Of a stretch of DNA of 64,000 nt, positions 45,271-53,798 are shown piece after piece. The notes beneath the pieces were generated by a model. It searched no databases, was not told the origin of the DNA, and saw only the letters and a list, made by a program, of their open reading frames with translations. Each line of letters opens with the position of its first letter. The stretch's first letter is position 1. The stretch lies in the NCBI GenBank assembly GCA_009698815.1, contig WLPJ01000005.1, forward strand, positions 1 through 64,000. Direction: 5' to 3'. A program made the position numbers and the translations under genes. The stretch is from Actinomycetota bacterium. GTDB taxonomy: Bacteria > Actinomycetota > Actinomycetes > Nanopelagicales > Nanopelagicaceae.

Positions 45271-46386
45271 ATGTCAGATGATTTCAAACCCGGCCTGGAA
45301 GGCGTTATCGCCTTCGAATCACAAATTGCAGAACCAGATAAAGAAGGCAGCGCACTTCGTTATCGCGGCGTTGATATCGATGACCTTGTTGGTCGCGTTA
45401 CCTTCGGCAACGTATGGGGCTTGCTGGTAGATGATCTATTTAATCCGGGTCTACCAAATGCTGAACCATTCCCACTTCCAGTTCACTCAGGTGATGTGCG
45501 CGTAGATATCCAATCTGCAATTGCAATGTTGGCACCAGCTTGGGGTTTCAAACCACTACTTGATATTTCAGATGAAGAAGCTCGCAGCAACTTAGCTCGT
45601 ACATCCGTAATGGTTCTTTCATATTTAGCACAGGCCGCACGCGGAACATGGCAGCCGATGATTCCACAATCAGAAGTTGATAAGGCACACACCGTTGTCG
45701 AGCGCATGATGATCCGTTGGCGCGGAGAACCAGATCCACTTCATATTCGCGCAATCGATGCTTACTTTGTTTCTGCTGCCGAACACGGCATGAACGCTTC
45801 GACATTTACTGCTCGTGTGATTGCATCAACTGGCGCTGATGTTTGCGCTGCAATCTCTGGTGCAATCGGTGCGATGTCAGGTCCATTACATGGTGGAGCT
45901 CCTTCTCGTGTGTTGCACATGATTGAAGAAGTTGAAAAAACTGGCGATGCAACCGCCTACGTTAAGAGCTTGCTTGATCGCAAAGAACGTTTGATGGGAT
46001 TTGGACACCGCGTGTATCGCGCCGAAGATCCACGTGCACGCACCTTGCGACGAACCGCAAAAGAACTAAACGCTCCACGCTATGAGGTTGCTGAAGCGCT
46101 AGAACAAGCAGCGCTAAAGGAACTTCGTGAACGTCAACCAGATCGTGTGCTTGAGACAAACGTTGAATTCTGGGCAGCCATCATCTTGGACTTTGCCCAA
46201 GTTCCAGCGCCACTCTTCACATCAATGTTTACCGCAGCGCGCACCGCGGGCTGGTCAGCACACATTCTTGAACAAAAGCGCACCGGTCGCTTGATCCGTC
46301 CTTCTGCGCGCTACGTTGGCAAAGGCCCACGTAAGCCTGAAGATGTCGACGGCTGGGATGACTCAGTTGGCATGTTGCACGGCTAA
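45271..46386 (+). CDS. citA: Citrate synthase (CitA-like)
   Basis: 371 residues from ATG 45271. GLEGVIAFESQIAEPDKEGSALRYRG opens as in the actinobacterial type II-like short citrate synthases; ISGAIGAMSGPLHGGAPSRV contains an active-site His, and LMGFGHRVYRAEDPRA the second His and Arg. The catalytic Asp is probably in LETNVEFWAA-region sequence. Condenses acetyl-CoA with oxaloacetate; a methylcitrate synthase role cannot be ruled out. Divergent from pdxH. Confidence 0.92.
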   Translation: MSDDFKPGLEGVIAFESQIAEPDKEGSALRYRGVDIDDLVGRVTFGNVWGLLVDDLFNPGLPNAEPFPLPVHSGDVRVDIQSAIAMLAPAWGFKPLLDISDEEARSNLARTSVMVLSYLAQAARGTWQPMIPQSEVDKAHTVVERMMIRWRGEPDPLHIRAIDAYFVSAAEHGMNASTFTARVIASTGADVCAAISGAIGAMSGPLHGGAPSRVLHMIEEVEKTGDATAYVKSLLDRKERLMGFGHRVYRAEDPRARTLRRTAKELNAPRYEVAEALEQAALKELRERQPDRVLETNVEFWAAIILDFAQVPAPLFTSMFTAARTAGWSAHILEQKRTGRLIRPSARYVGKGPRKPEDVDGWDDSVGMLHG

Positions 46387-46429
46387 TTTAAATATCTCTT
46401 ATTTAACCCCTTAGTGCGAGAATAAATCC

Positions 46430-47797
46430 ATGTCTTCACCGCGCCGTAACATAGTTTGGTTTCGCCGCGACCTTCGGATAAGTGACCATCCAGCGCTAAA
46501 TGCTGCGATCGAATCCAGCGATGAAATAGTTCCAGTATTTATTCTTGATAAATCACAAATTGCTGAAGCCGGCGATAAGTTGTTGGCTTATATGGGCCAG
46601 TCATTGCGTGCGCTAGATCAATCACTTGGAAACAAACTTCATATTATTGAAGGCGACCAGGTTGAAGTTTTAAATGAGTTAATTGCAATGTACTCAGTCA
46701 ACGAAGTTCATATTTCAGATGAATATGAAAGATACGGCGCAGCACGTGATGCCCGCGTTGAAGCGGCTGGAATTAAATTAATCAGAACGGGCAGCCCTTA
46801 TGCAGTCGCACCTGGCCGCGTTTTAAAGCCAAGTGATGCAACTCCATATCGGGTTTACACACCTTTCTATCGCGCCTGGTGCATACATGGTTGGCGCGCT
46901 CCAGCAAAGACTCCTAAAGATATTAACTCCCCAGTGCCACCAGAGAAATACCGAGCCTTTCCTGATTTTCTGATGCCGCAGGGCGTGGAAGTTATAAAGG
47001 CTGGCGAAGCAGCAGCGCTAGCGCGCTTTAAAGAGTTTTCCAAAAGTGCAATAGATAGCTATGACGAGAATAGAAATTTTGCTGGAATCGACGGCACCTC
47101 AAAGATGAGTACATATTTAAAATTTGGAGAAATTCACCCTCGCACACTGCTAGCAAATCTGGGTGACAGCAAAGCCCACGATACTTTCCGAAAAGAGATT
47201 GCTTGGCGCGAGTTCTATGCCGATGTTCTTTTTAATAATCCAAACACTGATTTTGATTATTACGTGCCGCGATTTAAAGAGATGCGCTATGACTCACCAG
47301 GTGAAAAACTTAAGGCTTGGCAAGCAGGCAAAACAGGCTACCCATTTGTAGATGCTGCTATGCGACAACTAGTTCATGAGGGTTGGATGCATAACCGAAC
47401 TCGCATGGTCGTGGCCTCCTTCTTAGTTAAAGATCTGCATCTGGAATGGCAATTAGGTGAGAGATTCTTTGCCCAACATTTAGTTGATTATGACGTTGCC
47501 TCTAACGCACACGGTTGGCAATGGACCGCTGGATGTGGCACAGATGCCTCCCCTTATTACCGCGTCTTTAATCCAATCGAACAAGGTAGGCGCTTTGATG
47601 AAAATGGAGATTACATTCGTAAGTACGTTCCTGAATTAGCGCACTTATCTGCCGCAGAAATTCATGAACCTTGGTTATACCTTGACGGATATTCCAAGGG
47701 CTATGCCGAAAGAATCGTTGACCATGCCCTTGAGCGTTTGGAATCACTTGCCCGGCTGCAAGAGATTAAGGAAGATAAACCGGAGCTTCCGCGTTAG
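46430..47797 (+). CDS. phr: Deoxyribodipyrimidine photolyase
   Basis: 455 residues, class I CPD photolyase. An N-terminal photolyase domain (VWFRRDLRISDHPAL) and a C-terminal FAD domain with GTSKMSTYLKFGEIHPRTL, WREFYADVLF, TGYPFVDAAMRQL, WMHNRTRMVVASFLVKDL and DASPYYRVFNP. Blue light drives repair of cyclobutane pyrimidine dimers, in keeping with a sunlit habitat. GAGAAT (46418-46423) six bases before ATG suggests leaderless initiation. Its 3' end overlaps the convergent GGDEF gene by 32 bases. Confidence 0.93.
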   Translation: MSSPRRNIVWFRRDLRISDHPALNAAIESSDEIVPVFILDKSQIAEAGDKLLAYMGQSLRALDQSLGNKLHIIEGDQVEVLNELIAMYSVNEVHISDEYERYGAARDARVEAAGIKLIRTGSPYAVAPGRVLKPSDATPYRVYTPFYRAWCIHGWRAPAKTPKDINSPVPPEKYRAFPDFLMPQGVEVIKAGEAAALARFKEFSKSAIDSYDENRNFAGIDGTSKMSTYLKFGEIHPRTLLANLGDSKAHDTFRKEIAWREFYADVLFNNPNTDFDYYVPRFKEMRYDSPGEKLKAWQAGKTGYPFVDAAMRQLVHEGWMHNRTRMVVASFLVKDLHLEWQLGERFFAQHLVDYDVASNAHGWQWTAGCGTDASPYYRVFNPIEQGRRFDENGDYIRKYVPELAHLSAAEIHEPWLYLDGYSKGYAERIVDHALERLESLARLQEIKEDKPELPR

Positions 47798-49133
47798 CCC
47801 GCTTTGCTTCGTACATTGCCATATCTGCGCGTTGCAATAAATCACCAGCGCCATCGTTGCGCACATGACCAATGCTCACGCTGATCGAAATCGTATTTCC
47901 ATCCAATACAAATGGATAACTTAATGTGGCCTTTAAAGCACTTGCCAACTCTAAAGTCGCATCGTCGCTGCCAGATACGAGAATTCCAAATTCGTCACCA
48001 CCTAAACGCGCGAGTATTGCTCCGCTAGGAAGTGATCGGCTAAATCGCCCCGCCACTTGGCGAAGTATTCGATCTCCCATTTCATGACCGTAGCGATCAT
48101 TAACCGGTTTAAATCCATCTAAGTCCAAGAGAAGAAGCGCACCCTCTACTCCTTCAAATGTTGAGAGCTCTGCAATTAACCTGCGACGGTTAGGTAGCCC
48201 AGTTAACTCATCAGTGCGCGCCAGAACTTTTTCTTCTCCTAAACTATTTGCATGACGAATCACAAGCGTCATTCTGATGAAAGCAAGAAATAGGGTTGTG
48301 ATGGTAGGAGCCACCACATACTTCGGGAAGTAATCAGGTCGGATGGCAATTGCCGAAAGCAGCGCCGGGCTAATAAATATTGAAACTGCGATTAGCGCAG
48401 GATGAATTTTGGCATCATGCTGATTTGAACTTGGTGAATACCAAAATGAAAGAGTTATGAAAACGATTCCAATGGCCCATCCCAGATCGCTGATTTGTCC
48501 AAATTGGTAATCACCATTAATTTCTGAGAAAAGAAAGTAAAAATCTGTAATGGCAAAAGTTAGAACTCCAGTAATTAACAAAATCAGCCTAACCGTAAGT
48601 TCTGAAATGACGGCACTTGCTAAAACAACTACAACAAGTGCGATATCGCAGACCGTATAAAAGACCGAAAAGAATGTACCGATACCAGAATCTTGCAATA
48701 ACGTCGCCAGAACCAGCACTGTGATTATTGAGCAGAGCCCTAAACCAAAAATGGCTGCATCTAATAATTCAATTAGGCGCAACTTTTTCCCCTTGGCAAT
48801 TGCACGTGGAATAGCGATAAAGGCAAATGGATAAAAAAGAGAGTAGGCAATATCGGAAACCAACTGCGTAGGCCCAACAAAATTAAAGAATTGAGAAAGG
48901 CTGGAAGTAACCGAACCGATTCCCCATGATGCGATAGCGAGTGAAAGAAAAGCTACTGCTAGCGGATCATTTTGCAGTGGTGCCTGAAATAGCGAAATTA
49001 TCGCCAAGAGAATTACTAAGTTGTAAAGAATTAAATCAGCGCCAATGGTTGGCTTGGATTCAAATAACTTTACGAGTACGTTGAAAATTAAAAGTGCCGG
49101 TGCGAACCATTTAATTAATTGATGAATTCGCAC
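47766..49133 (-). CDS. Membrane diguanylate cyclase (GGDEF)
   Basis: 455 residues. Residues 1-about 290 hold eight to nine membrane helices of unassigned type, as in sensor modules. The GGDEF domain (about 300-455) has ARTDELTGLPNRRRL and the intact active site RLGGDEFGILV, so it should make cyclic di-GMP. The RxxD inhibitory site expected five residues before GGDEF is absent (RSLPSGAILA). No EAL or HD-GYP domain is attached. GTG start with TAACTT six bases upstream. Confidence 0.88.
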   Translation of the reverse strand: MRIHQLIKWFAPALLIFNVLVKLFESKPTIGADLILYNLVILLAIISLFQAPLQNDPLAVAFLSLAIASWGIGSVTSSLSQFFNFVGPTQLVSDIAYSLFYPFAFIAIPRAIAKGKKLRLIELLDAAIFGLGLCSIITVLVLATLLQDSGIGTFFSVFYTVCDIALVVVVLASAVISELTVRLILLITGVLTFAITDFYFLFSEINGDYQFGQISDLGWAIGIVFITLSFWYSPSSNQHDAKIHPALIAVSIFISPALLSAIAIRPDYFPKYVVAPTITTLFLAFIRMTLVIRHANSLGEEKVLARTDELTGLPNRRRLIAELSTFEGVEGALLLLDLDGFKPVNDRYGHEMGDRILRQVAGRFSRSLPSGAILARLGGDEFGILVSGSDDATLELASALKATLSYPFVLDGNTISISVSIGHVRNDGAGDLLQRADMAMYEAKRANAEAPVYLP

Positions 49134-49139
49134 CCCTAC

Positions 49140-49145
49140 AAGTTA
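49140..49145 (-). promoter_or_regulatory. -10 box for the GGDEF gene
   Basis: TAACTT on the minus strand six bases before GTG 49133 supports that start. Confidence 0.5.
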
Positions 49146-49189
49146 TGGCAGGTAAATGCCATGCATAAATAGGGGAAGCCTAAGTTGCT

Positions 49190-49813
49190 TTAGAAGCCTT
49201 TCGTGCAGATCAGTTTTGCCATACCAAGAGTTGTTTCAACATCTATCTTGGAATTGTCATATTGGGATTGAGCCTGCGCCTTAGCTTTTTCACTACGGTC
49301 GCTCTGCTTTCCAACAGTGCCATATGCCTTTATCGCTGCTTCATAACTGCGAACAGCGGACGAGTACTTGTCAATAGTTGCCTTGTTCTTTGTTAAGTTT
49401 GCAGTGTCTGCTTTCAAAGCAGTGAGAGCGGTATTGATCGTTGCAATCTTTGCCTGATATTCAGGGATTAACTTGTTGGCTTTTTCAACTTCAATCTGTT
49501 GTTTAACAATATCTTCATCAAGATTTGCAATCGTTGCCTCAGTTGCTGCCTTTATCTTTGGCAAGTTGGCAAGGGCTGCTGTGTAAGTGGTAGCGGTCTT
49601 TAGGCAATCTAGTGAAAGCCAAGTCAGCTTCGAGTTCTTAACCAGTGGATTCTTGGCACATTTGTATGAGGAACCGCTTACCTTGGTAGTTGCACCCGCC
49701 TTTGCACAAGCAACACCGTTGCTGATTTTTGGTGCAGCGTTTGCTGGCACGGTGGTAAGTGAAGCGGCAACGAGTGATGCGGCGCCTGCGACGAGAAGAA
49801 CCTTGCGAAACAT
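49190..49813 (-). CDS. Secreted coiled-coil protein with a cysteine-pair module
   Basis: 207 residues from ATG 49813, chosen over ATG 49825 because GGAGG stands five bases upstream. Signal peptide MFRKVLLVAGAASLVAASLT, cleavage near ANA-A. A module with C-x15-C (GVACAKAG to SYKCAK), then KLTWLSLDC. From about residue 85 a long Ala/Lys/Glu-rich coiled coil of about 100 residues follows, and one Cys stands near the C-terminus (LICTKGF). Envelope protein of unknown role, related by its module to the proteins at 5659-7431 and 11765-13471. Confidence 0.72.
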   Translation of the reverse strand: MFRKVLLVAGAASLVAASLTTVPANAAPKISNGVACAKAGATTKVSGSSYKCAKNPLVKNSKLTWLSLDCLKTATTYTAALANLPKIKAATEATIANLDEDIVKQQIEVEKANKLIPEYQAKIATINTALTALKADTANLTKNKATIDKYSSAVRSYEAAIKAYGTVGKQSDRSEKAKAQAQSQYDNSKIDVETTLGMAKLICTKGF

Positions 49814-49894
49814 GAAGACCTCCATAGATTATGGTGCAATCTTACCGATGGTCAGGGTTTAACTGATGGATGCTAGCGGTGAAAATCGTGTGAA

Positions 49895-50659
49895 TTAACG
49901 TTGTTTAACTCTTAAATTCATACCGAGGCGGCGCACAATTGAACGGGGAAGCAAAGAAATTAATCCAATCAAGACCTTGTACTGCCAACCTGGGATGGAG
50001 ACGGGCTTGCCCGAGATAGCATCTTTCCAAGCCTTTGCAACTAGAACATCAGAGTTAAGCCACATGAAATTCGGCAGGCCAGCCATCTTCATGCGACCAC
50101 GTTGATGAAATTCGGTTCGTGTAAATCCGGGGCAGAGTGCCGATACTTTTATATTTGTAGCAGCAAGTTCGGTACTTAAAGATTCAGATAGCACTGTTAA
50201 ATATGCCTTAGCTGCGCTGTATGCGCCGCCGGCAATAAAACTGGCAACTGATGAAACATTGATAACAACTCCAGAATTGCGCTCCTTCATCGCTGGCAGT
50301 GCAACATGCATTAACCGCATCGGCGTGCGCACTAGAACCTTTAACACTTCTTCTTCTTCTGCCAAATCACTCATCGTGAAAGCTTTATTGATTCCAAAAC
50401 CAGCGTTATTGATTAGGACTTCTATTTCATTTGCACGAATGTAATCTTCAACTTTGGCACATCCCGCCTCTGTTGCTAGATCTGCGACGATCACAACAGA
50501 TTCGGCACCAAAGTTTTCTCTAAGCCCAGCAGCGCGCTCGTGCAATCGAGCTTCATCGCGCGCAACTAGAACCAAGTTAAAACCCTTAGCGGCAAGTAAA
50601 CGAGTGAAACTTTCGCCAATGCCAGCAGTTGCTCCAGTTACCAGCGCCCATTTTTTCAT
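49895..50659 (-). CDS. Short-chain dehydrogenase/reductase
   Basis: 254 residues. ALVTGATAGIGESFTRLLA binds NAD(P); LINNAGFGINKAF, VINVSSVASF (Ser) and YSAAKAYL (YxxxK) complete the catalytic tetrad. The C-terminus is hydrophobic (YKVLIGLISLLP), as in membrane-linked YqjQ/DltE-like SDRs. Substrate unknown. GGAGA precedes the ATG. It follows the GMC oxidoreductase by 14 bases, so the two redox enzymes may act in one pathway. Confidence 0.85.
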   Translation of the reverse strand: MKKWALVTGATAGIGESFTRLLAAKGFNLVLVARDEARLHERAAGLRENFGAESVVIVADLATEAGCAKVEDYIRANEIEVLINNAGFGINKAFTMSDLAEEEEVLKVLVRTPMRLMHVALPAMKERNSGVVINVSSVASFIAGGAYSAAKAYLTVLSESLSTELAATNIKVSALCPGFTRTEFHQRGRMKMAGLPNFMWLNSDVLVAKAWKDAISGKPVSIPGWQYKVLIGLISLLPRSIVRRLGMNLRVKQR

Positions 50660-50673
50660 TTCTTCTCCAATGG

Positions 50674-52350
50674 CTAAACTTTTAACGCGCCATATGCGCC
50701 GGCGGGCACAACTGGTTCTACGGGTTTAATAGGAGCAAGATACTTGTAGGCAACACCTTGTGCTGGTCTTTGATCGGTATCGCCTTTATTTGGCCACATC
50801 GACATCGCACGCTCTGCTTGTGCGGTAATTGTTAACGACGGATTCACACCTAAGTTTGCGGTGATGGTTGAACCATCGACAACGTGCAAAGTCGGATAGT
50901 TAAAAACGCGATGGTAGGCATCGATTACCCCGATACTTTCATCTTTACCAATCACGCAACCTCCCACAAAGTGCGCGGTAAATGGTGCGCTAATTAAATC
51001 TCCAATATGTCCGCCAGCGATTCCGCCGTACTCCTTTGCAATGTGCCGCACTGCTTCGTTTGCAGCTGGAATATAAGTCGCATTGGGAGTATCACCGCTA
51101 TTACTCGAAGTTAATTTGAAACCAAATAGACCACGTTTTCCTCTAACTGTTACTGAAGAATCCACATCCTGCATAACGAGTGCAATTACCGTTTTCTCAC
51201 TCCAGTGCCGCACGTTAACCAGGCGGGCTAATAATGATGGCTTAGCCAAGATTTGCTTGAACCAATGACGCCGGCGTTCTTTACCTGTAAAACCATCGGT
51301 CATTATGGTTTGCAGCAACCCCATAAAGTTACTGCCCTTGCCATAACGCACAGGCTCTACGTGAGTGTGTTCATCAGGAAAGAATGAAGATGTAATTGCA
51401 GCGCCGCGACTGAAATCTATTTCGCGACTATCCATCAGCGCACCCGTTAGCGCTTCACTATTTGTCCTAGACAGTTTGCCAAGTTGGTCCGAAATCTTTG
51501 GCAATTGCTTACGTTTCATTTTATGTAGAAGTTTTTGAGTGTTGTAAGTACCAGCTGCGATTACCAAATCCTTTGCAATAAAGCTGGTGCCGCGCGATCC
51601 ATCCCAACGTCCGGTTTTTTCCGTGCTGACTTTCCACATGCCGTCAGCACGCTGTGCAAATTCGGTAACTGTCGTCATCGGAAATACGCGTACCCCAGCA
51701 AATTCAGCCAAACCTAAATAATTTTTCGGCAAAGTATTTTTAGCGTTATGGCGGCAACCAGTCATACATTCTCCGCAATTGATACAGCCAACTCGGTCTG
51801 GACCTTTGCCACCAAAATATGGATCACTTGCTGGCTTACCTTCACCGCCACCAAAATAAATTCCCAGCGGCGCCATTTTAAATGAATCAGCAACGCCCAT
51901 CTTTGCGGCAGCACCTTGCATGGCAATATCGCTAGGGGAGAGGAATGGATTTACTTCAACACCAAGCATCCTGCGTGCTTGTTCATACCAAGGCTCAAGT
52001 TCACCTTTCCAATCGGTGATATCTGCCCATTGTGGATCGTTAAAGTATTTATCACCTGGTTGATACAAGGTATTGGCATAGACCAACGAACCACCGCCGA
52101 CGCCCGCTCCGCACAAGACCAAAACGTCTGGCAAGAAGTGAATTCTTTGAATTCCGTAACATCCCAGCGCGGGTGCAAAGAGAAATTTATTTACACGCCA
52201 AGAAGTCTTAGGAAAATCTTTATCAGCGAAGCGCTTGCCGGCTTCGATAACTGCAACGCTGTAACCCTTCTCGCGCAATCGCAGCGCAGTGACAGATCCG
52301 CCGAAACCCGACCCAATTATGACGACATCAAATTGCAACTCTTTAGCCAT
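50674..52350 (-). CDS. GMC-family flavin oxidoreductase with a four-cysteine cluster (cholesterol-oxidase-like)
   Basis: 558 residues. VVIIGSGFGGSVTALRLREKG binds FAD; GAGVGGGSLVYANTLYQP is typical of the cholesterol-oxidase/ChoD branch, and the C-terminal HVVDGSTITANLGVNPSLTI closes the FAD site. Cysteines 189, 192, 195 and 199 (GCINCGECMTGCRHNAK) make a ferredoxin-like C-x2-C-x2-C-x3-C motif. It probably oxidises a hydroxyl of a lipid or sterol-like compound; the substrate is unknown. Followed by an SDR and preceded by a saccharopine-dehydrogenase-like gene on the same strand. Confidence 0.85.
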   Translation of the reverse strand: MAKELQFDVVIIGSGFGGSVTALRLREKGYSVAVIEAGKRFADKDFPKTSWRVNKFLFAPALGCYGIQRIHFLPDVLVLCGAGVGGGSLVYANTLYQPGDKYFNDPQWADITDWKGELEPWYEQARRMLGVEVNPFLSPSDIAMQGAAAKMGVADSFKMAPLGIYFGGGEGKPASDPYFGGKGPDRVGCINCGECMTGCRHNAKNTLPKNYLGLAEFAGVRVFPMTTVTEFAQRADGMWKVSTEKTGRWDGSRGTSFIAKDLVIAAGTYNTQKLLHKMKRKQLPKISDQLGKLSRTNSEALTGALMDSREIDFSRGAAITSSFFPDEHTHVEPVRYGKGSNFMGLLQTIMTDGFTGKERRRHWFKQILAKPSLLARLVNVRHWSEKTVIALVMQDVDSSVTVRGKRGLFGFKLTSSNSGDTPNATYIPAANEAVRHIAKEYGGIAGGHIGDLISAPFTAHFVGGCVIGKDESIGVIDAYHRVFNYPTLHVVDGSTITANLGVNPSLTITAQAERAMSMWPNKGDTDQRPAQGVAYKYLAPIKPVEPVVPAGAYGALKV

Positions 52351-52365
52351 TTGGTAGCGCCACTA

Positions 52366-53607
52366 TTAAATGGCTACCCCCTCTACGGAAATTCCAGCGG
52401 TTGTTTCCTCGCGAATATGCCAACTGGTTCCAAAATCTTCAAGTAAATCTAGAAAAGGCTTAGCATCAAACCATTCTGGTCCATTAACACCTTCAGGTTT
52501 CCATGTGCCGTTATGAATTAGTTCCATAGCAATTACAGGATTTATCGCAGTCTGCCAAACAACGGCCTGGTCTCCGTAATTCGCCATCGACCATTCGTTA
52601 TCGACCACGTTGTATATGTAGCAGGAATATGGTTTTGAATTCTTATCAAGTCCCTTAACCAAAGCGCCAGCACAAGTTTTGCCTTTCATCCGCGAACCAA
52701 GTGTCGCCGGATCTGGAAGTGATGCGGCAAGCAAATCGCGAGGCGATACTGGATGACCCTGCACTTCAACGGTTTCTTTACGATCCATACCCAACATATG
52801 TATCGTTTTTAAAGTGGTTATGAATTGTGCACCGAGACCATATTTAAAGTTAACTTTCTTGGCATCAACTTTCTGAGGAATCAGAACAACTTCTTCGTGT
52901 TCTACATTTACACATTCAACTGGCCCAATTCCTTCTGGAAAATCAAAGACTTGCAGCTCGCTAAACGGTTCAGTTGTGAACCAACCACGGCCGTCTTCCC
53001 AAACTAAAGGTGGGTTTAGGCATTCTTCAATAGTTGTCCAGATTGAAAACGATGGCGCAAAGTCAGCCCCTTCAACAACTAAATTAGATCCGTCTAAAAT
53101 GGTTATTTCATCGATACTAGAAAAGAGATGGTCTGCGGCATAGCGCGCAAAGACATCGCTCATACCTGGTTCGATACCCATGCCGACGAGTGCGTAAATT
53201 CCACGTTCACACCAGTTCCAGTCGCGCGCAAATTGTTCGTCACCAAGTTTTACTCCGGTTTCAGAATTTGGATAATGTGGATGCGGGCGAGACAGAGACA
53301 TCGCCATATCCATATAATTTTTATTTTCGATCTCACAAGCCAAAAAGATTGGCATAACAAAGCGCGGATCCACAGCGTTTATAACAATATCTGGATTGGC
53401 CTTACGAATCAGGGCACGAATATCTTCTAGCTCTGCGGCGTTCACCTCTGCGGCAGAAAAGCGTGGATCTTTAACTCTTGCTACTGCATCTTCAGCGCGT
53501 GACAGGTTGCGATCTGCAATAACCATTGATGTAATAAATGGTCGGCGCGATGCGATATTTGCAATTGCCCTGCCAACTCCGCCTGCGCCGATAACTAGCG
53601 CTTTCAT
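52366..53607 (-). CDS. Saccharopine dehydrogenase-like protein
   Basis: 413 residues. ALVIGAGGVGRAIANIAS opens the Rossmann domain, PDIVINAVDPRF and GIYALVGMGIEPGMSDVFARY are family motifs shared by saccharopine and carboxynorspermidine dehydrogenases. It forms or splits a secondary-amine amino acid with NAD(P); lysine breakdown or polyamine synthesis are the usual alternatives and cannot be separated here. GAAAGG stands seven to eight bases before ATG. It leads a minus-strand run with the GMC and SDR genes. Confidence 0.82.
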   Translation of the reverse strand: MKALVIGAGGVGRAIANIASRRPFITSMVIADRNLSRAEDAVARVKDPRFSAAEVNAAELEDIRALIRKANPDIVINAVDPRFVMPIFLACEIENKNYMDMAMSLSRPHPHYPNSETGVKLGDEQFARDWNWCERGIYALVGMGIEPGMSDVFARYAADHLFSSIDEITILDGSNLVVEGADFAPSFSIWTTIEECLNPPLVWEDGRGWFTTEPFSELQVFDFPEGIGPVECVNVEHEEVVLIPQKVDAKKVNFKYGLGAQFITTLKTIHMLGMDRKETVEVQGHPVSPRDLLAASLPDPATLGSRMKGKTCAGALVKGLDKNSKPYSCYIYNVVDNEWSMANYGDQAVVWQTAINPVIAMELIHNGTWKPEGVNGPEWFDAKPFLDLLEDFGTSWHIREETTAGISVEGVAI

Positions 53608-53708
53608 GGGTGGCCTTTCATTCTTAAACTTACGCGTTCAAAGTTGAGCGAGTTAGCCCAAGGTTAGTCATAGAGATAACCTTTGCCAAGCGAAATAACT
53701 TTACGCAG

Positions 53709-53784
53709 GTCCCCGTAGCTCAGTGGATAGAGCAACCGCCTCCTAAGCGGTAGGTCGCAGGTTCAACTCCCGCCGGGGACACCA
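53709..53784 (+). tRNA. tRNA-Arg (anticodon CCT)
   Basis: Acceptor GTCCCCG pairs with CGGGGAC; anticodon loop CTCCTAA within the 5-bp stem CCGC/GCGG region; T arm with GTTCAACTC; discriminator A and encoded CCA (53782-53784). Reads AGG codons. Confidence 0.95.
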
Positions 53785-53798
53785 AAAGAGAAACAATG

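Noticed and set aside
51916-52446. Open frame antisense to the GMC and saccharopine-dehydrogenase-like genes
   Set aside because: It spans two well-supported genes on the other strand and its product shows no domain or start signal.
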